Source of the DNA: Nocardiopsis sp. CNR-923
Lineage (GTDB): Bacteria; Actinomycetota; Actinomycetes; Streptosporangiales; Streptosporangiaceae
Direction: 5' to 3'
DNA length: 64,000 nucleotides
Assembly (NCBI RefSeq): GCF_001942255.1
Contig: NZ_MKKC01000044.1
Span: 58,971 to 122,970 of the forward strand
The notes under the pieces are model-generated. The model did not search any database, was not told the DNA's origin, and saw nothing but the letters and a program-made list of their open reading frames with translations. Shown here piece after piece: positions 20,101 to 30,076 of this stretch. A program made the position numbers and the translations under genes. Positions within the stretch are counted from its first letter, which is position 1. Each line of letters starts with the position of its first letter.

Positions 20101-22984
20101 GGTGACGGTCTCCACGGGCAGTTCCACGCGGGCTGCGACGAGGGCGCGCAGGGCGCTCAGCGTGTCGGCGGCGCCGACCGTGTCGTCAGCCGTGGCCGTG
20201 GGTGCGTCGGCCGGGCTCGCCTGCGGGGTCGCGGTCCTGTCGAGTGCGAGGTCGGGAGCGGTCTCGCAGGGGCTGCTGAGGAAGGTGAGGGTCTCGGGCA
20301 GGGGACGTGCGAGCCGGCCGTGGAACAGCCGCCCGGCGTCGACCGGGGCGCCCAGCGCGAAGGCGGCTCCCAGGGCCCGCAGGAGGGGCCCCAGGGTGGG
20401 TGCGTCGGTGTCCAGCGGCAGCGCGGGCGTGTCCGGTGCGAGCCTCGGACCAGGCCGGACAGAACCCGTCCGGGCCCGGCCTCGACGAAGAGGTCGGTGT
20501 CGGGCGCACGCGGGCGACGGCCTCGTGGAAGAGGACGGGGCGCACCACCTGGTCCCGCAACAGGTCGCGCAGGGGTGCGTCCGGGGCGAGGTCGCGCCGG
20601 TGACGGTGGAGACGACGCGGCCGGTGAGCGGGCGCAGCGGCAGGTCGGCCAGGACGCGGTCGAGGGCCCCGGCCGCCCCGGCGACGAGCGGGGAGTGGAA
20701 GGCGTGGGAGACCCGCAGGCGGGTGCCGGCGATCCCCTCCGACCGCGCGCGGGCCAGGAGTCGGTCCACGGCGTCGGCCCGACCCGAGACGACGGTCTGC
20801 TCGGGCCCGTTGTGCCCGGCCACGACCACCGAGGAGCCCGGGTCGGGGTCCTGGGCGGCCAGGAGGCGTTCCACGCGGTCGGGGCCGGCGGAGAGCCCGG
20901 CCATCGCCCCATCGGGGGATCCGTGGTCGGCCATGGCACGGCCGCGCGCGACGGCCAGGTCGAGCGCATCCTCGGCGGACAGGGCGCCGGCCCAGTGCAG
21001 GGCGGTCAGCTCGCCGAGGCTGTGTCCGACCGCGGCGCGGGCCGTCACGCCCAGGTCGTGCAGGACGGCGAGTGCGGCCAGGGAGCCCGCGACGATCCGG
21101 GGCTGGGCCGTCTCGGTCGCCACGTGGTCCGCGCTCTCGGTCGGGCGTCCCCCGTACGGACCCGGATCGGCGCGGGGGAAGCGCCGGGACAGAGCGCCGT
21201 GGACGCCGCTCCCCGTGCCCTGACCGGGCAGGAGGAGGGTGAGGCGGGGCGGGACGGCCCGGGCTGCGACGAAGACCCCTTCGGCCGGGGCCAGGACCTC
21301 GGTCTCCCCCGCGTCCAACCGTTCGCCGAGCGTGCGTGCGGCCCGTGCCGCCCCGTGGGGGTCCGCGGCGACGATCGCGCAGCGCACGCCCCCGACGGCC
21401 GCGTCGGGCCGGTCGCGGGCCAGGTCGGCGGCCAGGTCGGTGAGTTCGGCGTAGGACAGACGGGGCAGCAGGTCCGCGAGGTCGCGCAGGCGTGCCCGCA
21501 GAGCGTCGTGGGTGGGGGCGGCCAGGAGGAGGAGTTCGGCGTCCTGGCGTCCGGCGACGAGCGCGTGGGTTCGGGCGTCGGGTCCGCTCGCGTGTCCGGG
21601 CGCGGCCTCCAGCGCGACATGGGTGTTGACGCCCCCGAACCCGATCGCCGACACACCGGCGCGCACGGGGTGGTCGGCGGGCCAGGGCTCGGCGCGGTCG
21701 GACGCGCAACGCTGGCGCGTCCCCGGTCATGAGGGGGTGGGGATCGTGGTGGCCGGTTCCCGGGGGGATGGTCGCGTGCCGCACGGCCAGGGCGGCCTTG
21801 ATGAGTCCGGCCACCCCGGCGGCGGCCTTGGTGTGGCCGATGTTGCCCTTGACGCTGCCCAGGGCCGCGGGGCGGGCGGGAGCGGGGCCGCGCGCGTGGG
21901 ACAGCGCGGCGATCTCGGTGGCGTCGCCCAGGGCCGTTCCCGTGCCGTGGCCCTCGAAGTAGCCGACGGTGTGGGCTCCGTATCCGGCACGCGCGTAGGC
22001 GCGCTCCAGCGCGAGGCGGTGGCCGTCCTCCTCGGGGCGCGTGATCCCGCCCCGGCCGTCTGAGGAGACCGCCCACCCGGTGAGCAGGGCGTAGACGCGC
22101 GCGCCGAGGGCTCGGGCGTCCTCCTCGCGCACGAGGACGAGCACGCCCGCCCCCTCGCCCGGCCAGAATCCGTTGGAGCCCCGGTCGTAGATCCTCATCT
22201 CGTCGGTGGCCAGGGCCCCGGTGCGGGCGAAACCCACCAGCTCGAAGGGGTCCACGGACAGGTCGACTCCCCCGGCCAGGGCCGCGTCGAGGGTCCCGTC
22301 GGACAGTGCTCCGGCCGCGGTGGCCACGGACAGGAGGGAGGAGGAGCAGGCGCCGTCGACGGTGTAGCCGCCGCCGTTGAGGTCGAAGTGGTTGCACACG
22401 CGTCCGGCGATGGTGTTGGACAGCCCTCCGGCGAGGGTGTCCTCGTCGGTGACGGGGAAGGGCGCCTTGTAGGCGCTCTCCAGGTCGGCGAGGAAGGGGG
22501 CGAGCTCGTCGTCGCTCCAGCCGCGGCCGCGCAGGGCCGCGGCGAGCGTGCGCCGGACGTAGGGCCAGCGCAACCGCAGCGTGTTGGCCCGCGCGAACTC
22601 CCCCGTGAGGCTGTTGCCCAGCACCACTCCCGTGCTCCGCCGGGGCAGCCCCTCGCCTTCGGGAAAACCGGCGTCCTCCAGCGCCCGCGCGGCGGTGTCC
22701 AGCGCGAGCCAGTGCGTCATGTCGGTGGATCTGAACGTCCGACCCGCCACTCGGAATTGCTCGCGGTCGAAGCTGAATCCGCGCAGCAGGGCGGCTTTGT
22801 CGGAATAGAACCGGTCCGGCGCGTGGGTGTCCGCTGACCAGTAGTCGTCCAGGCTCACCCGCTCCGCGGGAATCGTCCGGAAGGCCCTTTTGCCTGCGAG
22901 GACGTTCTCCCAGAGTTGTTCGGGGGTGTCGGCGTCCGGATAGCGGAGGCCGATGCCCACGATCGCGATCCGACCGGTTCCCAT
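17147..22984 (-). CDS. Enediyne iterative type I polyketide synthase, PksE (several frame breaks)
   Basis: About 1,945 residues once frames are joined, close to SgcE and CalE8. KS occupies roughly residues 1-460 with active-site Cys213 (DGACSSSLL), His346 (EGHGTGT) and His384 (NIGHTKAAAG). The AT serine is in GHSLGELTALHWAGA (about 21,020). ACP has LDELHLSSITVGQIV (about 20,065). KR has VTGGGKG and the S-Y-N set in FGSVIGRAGLRGEAHYATAND. DH is HTDPYLDDHRLDGDALLPAVLGMEAM. A C-terminal phosphopantetheinyl transferase has PVGCDIETAVE. This domain order is diagnostic of enediyne synthases, which make the polyene precursor of the warhead. Breaks near 21710, 20600, 20510, 20460 and 19325 cancel overall, and start and stop share a frame. 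GGAGGTG precedes ATG 22984. Confidence 0.95.
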
Positions 22985-23360
22985 GACGCACCTCCGCACT
23001 GTCGGGCGGAGTTATTCCGCCGCCTTCGAGCCCTCAGGATCCGTGATACTCGAAAGCGTTTTCTTCTTCGCAGTTACGCAATGGGGAATCGTAATTCCAT
23101 AACGCTGTCATTCTTCTTTCACGCCGCACGGCGATCCACCCCTCCCGGACGCGGGGAAAGACCCCGTGGCCAGGTCCGGCCAGGGGACCGTGCACGGACC
23201 CCCAGGAGGTTGCGGTGGGCCGCGACACGCGTATGGTGTTGACTCGCGAGTAACATACTCGCGAGTAACCAGTCGGACCCCCTCTGCATCTGCGACTCCA
23301 ACCCCGATCACGGAGCCACCGCCCGCCGAGACGAGCCAAGAACCCCCGGGACTGACCACC
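22985..23360. promoter_or_regulatory. Divergent intergenic region between PKS and ABC binding protein
   Basis: This 376-base region must hold the PKS-operon promoter (- strand) and that of the binding protein (+ strand). The PKS-proximal part is relatively AT-rich and includes the inverted repeat GGAAT-CGTA-ATTCC at 23085-23098, a possible operator. The + side holds the tandem palindromes listed separately. It probably marks the right border of the enediyne cluster. Confidence 0.45.
23242..23266. promoter_or_regulatory. Two tandem copies of a 10-bp palindromic operator
   Basis: ACTCGCGAGT, its own reverse complement, occurs at 23242-23251 and again at 23257-23266. Both copies are followed by AAC, and they are 15 bases apart start to start. 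A -35-like TTGACT (23239-23244) overlaps the first copy, so a bound repressor would block it. The pattern suits a TetR- or MarR-type dimer. A variant lies upstream of the enoyl-CoA hydratase gene (34123-34138). Confidence 0.55.
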
Positions 23361-24683
23361 ATGCGCACTCTGAGAACCCTCGCCCTGGCCCTGGCCGTCA
23401 CGGTCCTGACCGCGTCCTGCGGCGGGGAGCAGGCGGACGGCGCGGCCGGCGAGGCGAACCTCGCCCAGGGGGTGACCGACGACGCCGTCGTCATCGGCAC
23501 TCACCAGCCGCTCACCGGCGCCGCGGCGCCCGGCTTCCGACACGTGTCCACCGGCGCTCGGGCCGTGTTCGACTACGTCAACGACAACGGCGGCATCCAC
23601 GGCCGACGGATCGAGTACCAGGTCCAGGACGACGGCTTCGACCCCGCGCACACACAGGAGGCCACCCGCACGCTGTTGGACGACCACGGGATCTTCGCGA
23701 TGCTCGGCGGTCTGGGCACCCCGACCCACGAGTCGGTCGTCGACGAGCTCAACCAGCGGGGCGTGCCGGACCTGTTCGTCTCCTCCGGGGCGCTGTCCTG
23801 GGACCAGCCCGAGGCGTACCCGTACAGCTACGGCTTCCAGGTGGACTACACCCGCGAGGCCAAGGTGCAGGGCGCGTTCATCGCCGAGCACTTCGCCGGC
23901 GACCAGGTCGGGCTCCTGTACCAGAACGACGACGTGGGCCCCGCGTCGCACGCGGGAATCGAGCAGTACCTGTCCGAGGAGATCGTGGCCTGGGAGTCAT
24001 ACGACCCCGGTGTGCCCGAACTCGCCGGTCAGATCGCGGCGATGAAGGAGTCCGGCGCGGACATCGCGGTGTGCTACTGCATCCCCTCCTACCTCGCCCT
24101 GGCGGTCACGGAGTCCGCCGCGATCGGCTACGAGCCCCAGTGGATCGCGCCCAGCTTCGGCGCGGACGTGCGGATCGTGACCGGCCTCATCGAGGAGTAC
24201 GCCCAGGGCACCCCGGCCGAGGACATCCCGGCCGAGGCCTTCCTGGACGGACTGATCATCACCGCGTTCCTGCCGATGGCCGCCCAGTCCGACGACCCGT
24301 GGACCGAGTTCTTCCGGGAGATCCACGAGCGGTACAACGAGGGGACTCCCTTCACCGACACCACGATCTACGGCATGGCGCAGGCGACGCTGTTCGCCCA
24401 GCTGCTCATGGCGGTCGGCCCGGACCTGGACCGCGAGTCGCTCCTGGCCACCCTGAACTCCCATGAGTGGGCGGGGCCGGGCCTGGTGCCCTTCGTCGCG
24501 ACGGAGGACGACCACAGCGGATACACCGGGGTCATGGTCGTGCAGCACCACGCCGAGGGCGGTGTGGAGGTCCTCCAGGAGCCCAGGACCACCGACGGCG
24601 GCGGCGGCGAGATCCTGGAGTTCGCGCTGGACCGACCGAGCCCCGTCGAGGTCCCGCTCTCGGACGCGGACGCGGCCGGGTAG
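23361..24683 (+). CDS. ABC transporter substrate-binding lipoprotein, branched-chain amino acid (LivK) type
   Basis: A 440-residue periplasmic-binding protein type 1. The N terminus is a lipoprotein signal: MRTLRTLALALAVTVLTASCGG, with the lipid-bearing cysteine at residue 20. The mature part has VVIGTHQPLTGAAAPGF, YVNDNGGIHGRRIEYQVQDDGFDP and LGGLGTPTHESVVDELNQRGVP, typical of Leu/Ile/Val or related ligand binding. The protein should sit on the outer face of the membrane. No permease or ATPase genes adjoin it, so it may work with distant components. It converges on the sensor kinase gene with only a 10-base gap. Confidence 0.88.
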   Translation: MRTLRTLALALAVTVLTASCGGEQADGAAGEANLAQGVTDDAVVIGTHQPLTGAAAPGFRHVSTGARAVFDYVNDNGGIHGRRIEYQVQDDGFDPAHTQEATRTLLDDHGIFAMLGGLGTPTHESVVDELNQRGVPDLFVSSGALSWDQPEAYPYSYGFQVDYTREAKVQGAFIAEHFAGDQVGLLYQNDDVGPASHAGIEQYLSEEIVAWESYDPGVPELAGQIAAMKESGADIAVCYCIPSYLALAVTESAAIGYEPQWIAPSFGADVRIVTGLIEEYAQGTPAEDIPAEAFLDGLIITAFLPMAAQSDDPWTEFFREIHERYNEGTPFTDTTIYGMAQATLFAQLLMAVGPDLDRESLLATLNSHEWAGPGLVPFVATEDDHSGYTGVMVVQHHAEGGVEVLQEPRTTDGGGGEILEFALDRPSPVEVPLSDADAAG

Positions 24684-24693
24684 GCGGCGCGGG

Positions 24694-26115
24694 TCAGGCC
24701 AGTCGGCCGGGCTCGGCGGGAAGGGTGAGCGTGAACACCGCCCCACCGAGCAGGTCGCTGTCCGCGACGGTCAGCGTGCCGCCGTAGTCCTCCGCGATCT
24801 CACGGGAGATCGGCAGGCCCAGACCACTGCCGCCGGGGTCGCGCTCGCGTGAATCCTGGAGCCGGGCGAAGCGTTCGAAGACCCGCCCCCGATCGCGCTC
24901 GGGCACCCCGGCGCCGTCGTCGTGCACCCGCATGACGGCGCTGTCCCCCTCGCGGTCGACGGTGATATCGATCCGGGACCGGGCATGCCGTTCGGCGTTG
25001 ACGACCAGGTTGGTCAGTACCCGCGTGATCCGCAGCCGGTTGACGAGCACCCACACCGGTCCCGCCGAGTGCACCCTGATCACGGGGCCGTTGCGGCGGC
25101 CGACCATCTCGTCGGCCACCAGCGCGGACAGGTCCACCCGCTGGCTGTCGGCGACCGCGCCGGTGTCCAGACGGGCCAACTCCAGCAGGTCGGCGACGAT
25201 GTTCTCCAGCCGTTCGGTGTCGGCGAGGAGTGCGGTGAGCAGGAGTTCGCGAGCCCAGGGATCGGGCGCGGGGTCGGACAGCTCCACCTCGATCCGGGTG
25301 CGCATCCCGGCGATGGGGTTGCGCAGTTCGTGCGAGGCGTCGGAGACGAACCGGCGCTGCTTGGCGACGGCCTCCGAGAGGCGTTCGAGGCTGGCGTTGG
25401 CGGTGCGCGCCAGGTGCGCGATCTCGTCGTGGCTGCTGGGGACCGGCAGCCTGCGGTCCAGGTTGCTCGCCGACAATCGGTCCAGTTCCGCGCTGATCCG
25501 CTCCACGGGACGCAGGGCCCGACCGACGCCGTACCAGGTGACCAGCCCGCTGGCGCAGAGCAGCACCCCCGACATACCGACCAGTACGAACTCGGGGGTG
25601 GCCGTCTCCACCAGCGTGGGCCGGAGGGAGGCGGCGAGGACCCAGACGTCTCCGTAGGCCGTCGCGTCGGCCTCGTAGCCGACCACGAGCAGGCACTCGC
25701 GTCCCGCGAGATGGGCCTCGGGGGCGCAGACGGTGGTGTCGAAGCGCACGGAATCGGATGCGGACTCCGGGTCCGGCACGGCGAGCGCCGGCTCACCGTA
25801 CATGGCCGCGCTGGCCGCCAGCACCTCGTGGGTGTCCTGGTCGACGATCTGGAGCCACAGAATCGGCGCGTCGGTCGGGATCAGCCTCTCGTAACGGCTG
25901 TCGACGATGTCGCCGACCACCAACCGCGCCGCCCTGGCCGCCTGGTCCCGGTCTCGGTCGAGGACGAACTCCCGGACCGCGATGGTGGTCGCGAGGGACC
26001 ACAGGCCAATCACGATGATCAGCACCGCCACGGCCCAGAGGGTGACACGGGCACGGATCGACTTCGGACGCAGACGGCGCCACATGGCTTGAACCTTGTC
26101 GATCCACTCTGACAC
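24694..26115 (-). CDS. Sensor histidine kinase (orphan)
   Basis: About 473 residues. A first membrane segment VTLWAVAVLIIVIGLWSLATTIAV is followed by an extracellular sensor of ~130 residues and a second segment FVLVGMSGVLLCASGLVTWYGV. Then come a HAMP region, the phospho-acceptor site VSDASHELRNPIAGMRTRIE, the N box NLVVNAERHA and the G boxes DDGAGVPERDRGRVFERFARL and GGSGLGLPI. It would autophosphorylate on histidine in response to an external signal. No response-regulator gene lies next to it, which is unusual for this type. The start is uncertain: GTG 26115 and ATG 26085 are both possible, neither with a good ribosome site. Confidence 0.9.
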   Translation of the reverse strand: MSEWIDKVQAMWRRLRPKSIRARVTLWAVAVLIIVIGLWSLATTIAVREFVLDRDRDQAARAARLVVGDIVDSRYERLIPTDAPILWLQIVDQDTHEVLAASAAMYGEPALAVPDPESASDSVRFDTTVCAPEAHLAGRECLLVVGYEADATAYGDVWVLAASLRPTLVETATPEFVLVGMSGVLLCASGLVTWYGVGRALRPVERISAELDRLSASNLDRRLPVPSSHDEIAHLARTANASLERLSEAVAKQRRFVSDASHELRNPIAGMRTRIEVELSDPAPDPWARELLLTALLADTERLENIVADLLELARLDTGAVADSQRVDLSALVADEMVGRRNGPVIRVHSAGPVWVLVNRLRITRVLTNLVVNAERHARSRIDITVDREGDSAVMRVHDDGAGVPERDRGRVFERFARLQDSRERDPGGSGLGLPISREIAEDYGGTLTVADSDLLGGAVFTLTLPAEPGRLA

Positions 26116-26310
26116 CCGGCCATTGTCACTCAAAGTGACGCACTTGCGTCGGATGGTGCTCGGTGTGGCGAAGCGGAACTGCTCACCGGGGCACGGAGCG
26201 CGGGGGGCGACCGGGGTCCCGAAGACGGCCACCCCGGTGCACCGGAGGCCACCGCGGCTCCCGCCGCTCCCGCGACCGCCAGGCCGCGGGCGGCCGGGGA
26301 CCGGCCGACG

Positions 26311-27116
26311 TCACGCCTCATAGGGGTCCGGGGGGTTGGCCACCTCCGAGCGCTCCAGCGCCTCGAACCTGTGCTCGCTGACGTCGACCAGCTCGCCCTC
26401 CGGCTCGACCCACGTGCCGCGGACCGTCCACCAGGAGTCGGCCTCCGGCTCCGGCACGTTGGTGACGAGCACCCGGTTGACGATGGCGTCCGCGGCGCAG
26501 CACGCCATCTGGAGCCGGGCCAGGTACCACCCCTCGCCCTCGGGGTCGGGCACGGCGAACCCGGTCAGCTCGACCTCGCGGCCCGACAGCGTCCGTTCCT
26601 CGTCGACCCAGGCCCGCATCACGAACTGACGGATGTCCATGGCGACCACCTCGCCCGGCTCCGCGTCGTCCAGGCCGTCGTCGAACCGCCCCGAGGGCGG
26701 CCCCTCCCGCGGCGCGCTGGAGGGTTCACTGCGCTCCACGCTGTAGGAGCCCAACGCGGGCGGGGCCACGACGAAGACGGCCACGACCGGCACCAGCAGC
26801 AGCCAGGACACGCGAGGCGCGCGGGAGTGGTCGTGCCCGCGTCCGCCCCCGCAGGAGTGACCGCCGTCCGCCTCCCCGTCCGCGGTCGAGGCGGTGCAGA
26901 ACGCGTGGTCCCGCCCGTCGTCCCCGCCTCGGTTCCCGCGCCGCATCTCGCGACCACGACCACCGCGCCGAGCGCGACCGTGACCGCCCCGGCGGCGACC
27001 AGGAAGGGACCGAACCCCGGTTTGACCCAGTTCAGGTACATGTCGGTGGGAATGGTGCTGGTCAGCGCGGCGGCCCCCAGCAGTACGAGGGTGAGTCCCT
27101 GGGCGATGCGGTTCAC
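26311..27116 (-). CDS. TIGR03943/DUF1980 permease-associated protein (frameshifted)
   Basis: The N terminus, from GTG 27116, is MNRIAQGLTLVLLGAAALTSTIPTDMYLNWVKPGFGPFLVAAGAV, two membrane segments. A break near 26945 leads into the rest: a third segment WLLLVPVVAVFVVAPPAL and an outside domain with MDIRQFVMRAWVDEERTLSGREVELTGF and LARLQMACCAADA. The latter paired cysteines recur in the family. It overlaps the permease stop by four bases (GTGA) and forms an obligate-looking pair with it. The pair's substrate is unknown; metal handling is suspected for some members. Confidence 0.78.
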
Positions 27117-28188
27117 AGGAGCAGTCCTCCGATCAGGAACGTGCTGAGCAGACCGACCACCAGGCACAGCGGAGCGAACCGAACGGCGAAGCGCCACCCG
27201 AACACCGCCGCCTGCATCGCGATGAGCTTGAGGTCCACCATCGGGCCGATGACCATGAAGGCGAGCTTGGCCGTGGGCGAGAAGTCGGTGAAGCTCAGCG
27301 CCACGAAGGCGTCGGCCTCCGAGCAGATGGACAGGACGACCGCCAGCGCCGCCAAGACGAGCACTGACACCACGGGCTCCTCGGCCACCGACAGCAGCCA
27401 CTCGCGCGGCACGAGGATGTTCAGGCTCGCCGCGGCGAGCGCGCCGACCACGAGGTAGCCGCCCGCGTGCATCATGTCGTGCAGCATCGAGTCGCGGAAA
27501 ACCAGCCAGCGGCCGGCGCCCTCGGCGTGTGTGGGGGCGGGCAGGCGCAGCCAGTCCGCCCGGCCGAACCGGACCCAGATCCAGCCGATCACCACCGACG
27601 CCAGCAGTGAGGCCGCGAACCGGGCCAGCACCACCTCGGGCCGTCCGGCGAAGGCCACGGCCGTGGCGATCATGACGACCGGGTTGATGGCGGGCGCCGC
27701 CAGCAGGAACGTGAGCGCGGCCGCCGGCGCGACCCCGCGCTTGACCAGGCTTCCCGCGATGGGCACCGACGCGCACTCGCACCCCGGCAGCAGTGCCCCC
27801 GACAGTCCGGCGACGGGCACGGCCGCGCCGGTCTGGACGGGAAGAAGCGCTGGTAGACGGAGGCGGGCACGAAGGCCGTGAGCGCGGCGGACAGCGCGAC
27901 GCCGAACACCAGGAACGGCAGCGCCTGGAAGCTGATCGCGGTGAACACCGTGGCCCAGGCGAGGAAGGCCTGACTGGTCAACTGGTCGGACAGCCACGCG
28001 TGCGCGAGCGCCATCGCGGTGATGAACAGGGCGAACAGCCAGACCGTGCCGGTCCTTCGCGCCCCGGGGCGGGGTCTCCACTCGGCGGGGGGCAGATCGT
28101 CCCCGCGCTCGTCCCACCCTGGGGCGAGCGAGTCGCCGAGGGAGGCGTTGGGGGTGGAGCCGGCGGTCGAAGGGGTCCGGTCGGGCAC
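27113..28188 (-). CDS. YraQ/DUF318-type permease (frameshifted)
   Basis: About 358 residues with eight or so membrane segments. The family hallmark GALLPGCECASVPIAGSLVKRG is present, followed by LTFLLAAPAINPVVMIATAVAF, and later LSICSEADAFVALSF, a second conserved motif with Cys, Glu and Asp. The N-terminal part (MPDRTPSTAG...) is in another frame, joined by a break near 27835 after FFPSRPA. GGAG precedes GTG 28188. It is the first gene of a two-gene unit with the TIGR03943 protein. A possible Zur box lies 45 bases upstream. Transport of metals or their complexes is inferred, not shown. Confidence 0.82.
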
Positions 28189-28232
28189 GGTGCTACTCCG
28201 TGTTGTCGGTTGGATTCTTCAGGAATGGTAAC

Positions 28233-28247
28233 CGGAAATCGTTTTCG
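28233..28247 (-). promoter_or_regulatory. Possible Zur (zinc uptake regulator) box
   Basis: Read on the - strand, the 15 bases are CGAAAACGATTTCCG. This matches about 11 of 15 positions of the actinobacterial Zur site TGAAAATGATTTTCA and keeps its 7-1-7 symmetry in part. It lies 45-59 bases upstream of the permease GTG, where a repressor site is expected. Zinc control of the two-gene permease unit is an inference. Confidence 0.4.
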
Positions 28248-28310
28248 TTCGGGTCCGGCGGGCGCGGCCTGTGGACAATCCCGGCCGCCCCCGCGCGGAC
28301 ATCCGCCGGG

Positions 28311-29852
28311 TCAGCGGCCGGCGGCTCCGCCGTCCTCGCCCTCGTCGGGGCGGTCCTGGTCGTCGGTCGACACCACCGGGTCGCCCAGTCGCACGCCGTG
28401 GGCGCGCGCGATGTCCTCGGGCAGCGCGCCCTCGGCGTCGCCCCAGCACTCCACGTTCCGCAGGTCGGGCATCTTGGCAGGGTGAACTGGGGGTCCAGGC
28501 CGGTGCGGTACTGGCGTCCGTAGTCCGCCAGCAGCCGGAAGGCGGTCTCCGACAGCGGTATCAGCGCGACGAGGTTGATCACCGCCATCAGGCCCATGAA
28601 CACGTCCGCCAGGGCCCACACCATGGTCAGCGGCGCCACGCTACCGACGAACACGGCCACCAGGACGAACGCGCGGAAGTACGTCAGGTGGTGCGGGTCC
28701 GCGTCGAGGAACCTGAGGTTGGTCTCACCGTAGTAGTAGTTGCCCAGCACGGACGAGAAGGCGAGAAGGAACAGGATGACGGTGAGCGCGTGCACCGCCC
28801 ATCCGCCGAGAGCGGACTCCAGCGCGACCTGGGTCACCTGGACACCGCCCTGCCCGCCGTACTCGGGCCCGGACACCAGGATGATGAACGCGGTGACCGA
28901 GCAGATGAGGAGGGTGTCGAAGTACACTCCCAGGCACTGCACCAGGCCCTGTTTCACCGGGTGCGACACCGACGCGGTGGCGCCCGCGTTGGGGGCCGAC
29001 CCCAGACCCGCCTCGTTGGAGAACATGCCGCGGCGCATGCCCTGCACGATCGCCACTCCCACCCCCCCCGGCGACGAACTCCCGCGCGCCGAAGGCCGAC
29101 GCGAAGATGTCGCGACGACCCGCGGCACCTCCCCGGCGTTGAGCAGGACGACGGCGAGCCCGAGGAGGAGGTACAGCAGGGCCATGGCCGGGACGAGCGT
29201 CTCGGTCCAGTGGGCGATCCGGCGCACGCCGCCGAAGATCACCAGGCGACCAGGCCGACCAGGACCAGTCCCACGAACGCGTTCAGCGGCCAGCCGCCAG
29301 GCCCTCCGAGCGCCGCCACCGTGGTGCCCACCGAACCGGAGATGCTGTTGGCCTGCACGGAGTTGAACACCAGGGGGAACGTGATGGTGATCACCACGGC
29401 GAAGAGCACGCCCATCCAGCGCTGCCCCAGCCCGTACCGCATGTAGTAGGCGGGGCCGCCCCGAAACCCGGTGTCGGTGCGCACCTTGTACAGCTGGGCC
29501 AGGGTGGACTCCACGAAGGCGGCCGAGCCCACGACCGTCGCCATCAGCCACATCCAGAACACCGCACCGGGTCCGCCGAGGACGATCGCGGTGGCCACGC
29601 CGACGATGTTGCCGGTGCCCACACGGGAGGCGGCCGAGATGGCGAAGGCCTGGAAGGAGGAGATCTCCTTCCTTCCGTCGGGCGCGTACCCGGACTGCTG
29701 AGGATCACCCGGAACATCTCCGGAAACAACCGGAGCTGGACGAAGCCCGAGCGCACGGTGAAGTAGACGGCCAGGACGATCAGGAGCGGGATGACCAACC
29801 AGCTCCAGAAGAAGTCGTTGACTGCGATGACGGCGTCGGTCAGCACGTTCAC
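28311..29852 (-). CDS. Sodium:alanine symporter (AGCS family; several frame breaks)
   Basis: About 513 residues, an AGCS/DagA-type amino acid carrier with 8-11 membrane segments. The corrected N terminus is MNVLTDAVIAVNDFFWSWLVIPLLIVLAVYF. Family motifs follow: ISSFQAFAISAASRVGTGNIVGVATAI, GGPGAVFWMWLMATVVGSAAFVESTLAQLYK, RGGPAYYMRYGLG, and MRRGMFSNEAGLGSAPNAGATA. Breaks occur near 29700, 29245, 29110, 29070 and 28490. The last one leads to a C-terminal tail ending DEGEDGGAAGR at 28311. AAGGGGAA lies upstream of GTG 29852. It would import alanine or glycine with Na+. It is a single-gene unit. Confidence 0.87.
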
Positions 29853-30076
29853 CCGTTCCCCTTCTGGCGGCGCGGTCACCCCGGACCGGGACCGGGGCCG
29901 TCCCGCCACTGTCCACAAGGACAGGCGTCCGGAGCACGCCGGACACGCGAAATCGGGGTAAAGGAGCGTCAGGTTCCGACAGCGCCGGCCTATGCCCGCG
30001 TCCCACATGGGAACACGCCCACCTGTGGGGAACGCGAACATGGCCCAGGTCACGTTCGGTCCCTACCGTTCGTTCC

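Noticed and set aside
17147..22984. PksE as a pseudogene
   Set aside because: All active-site motifs are intact, the shifts cancel overall, and unrelated housekeeping genes show the same kind of break.
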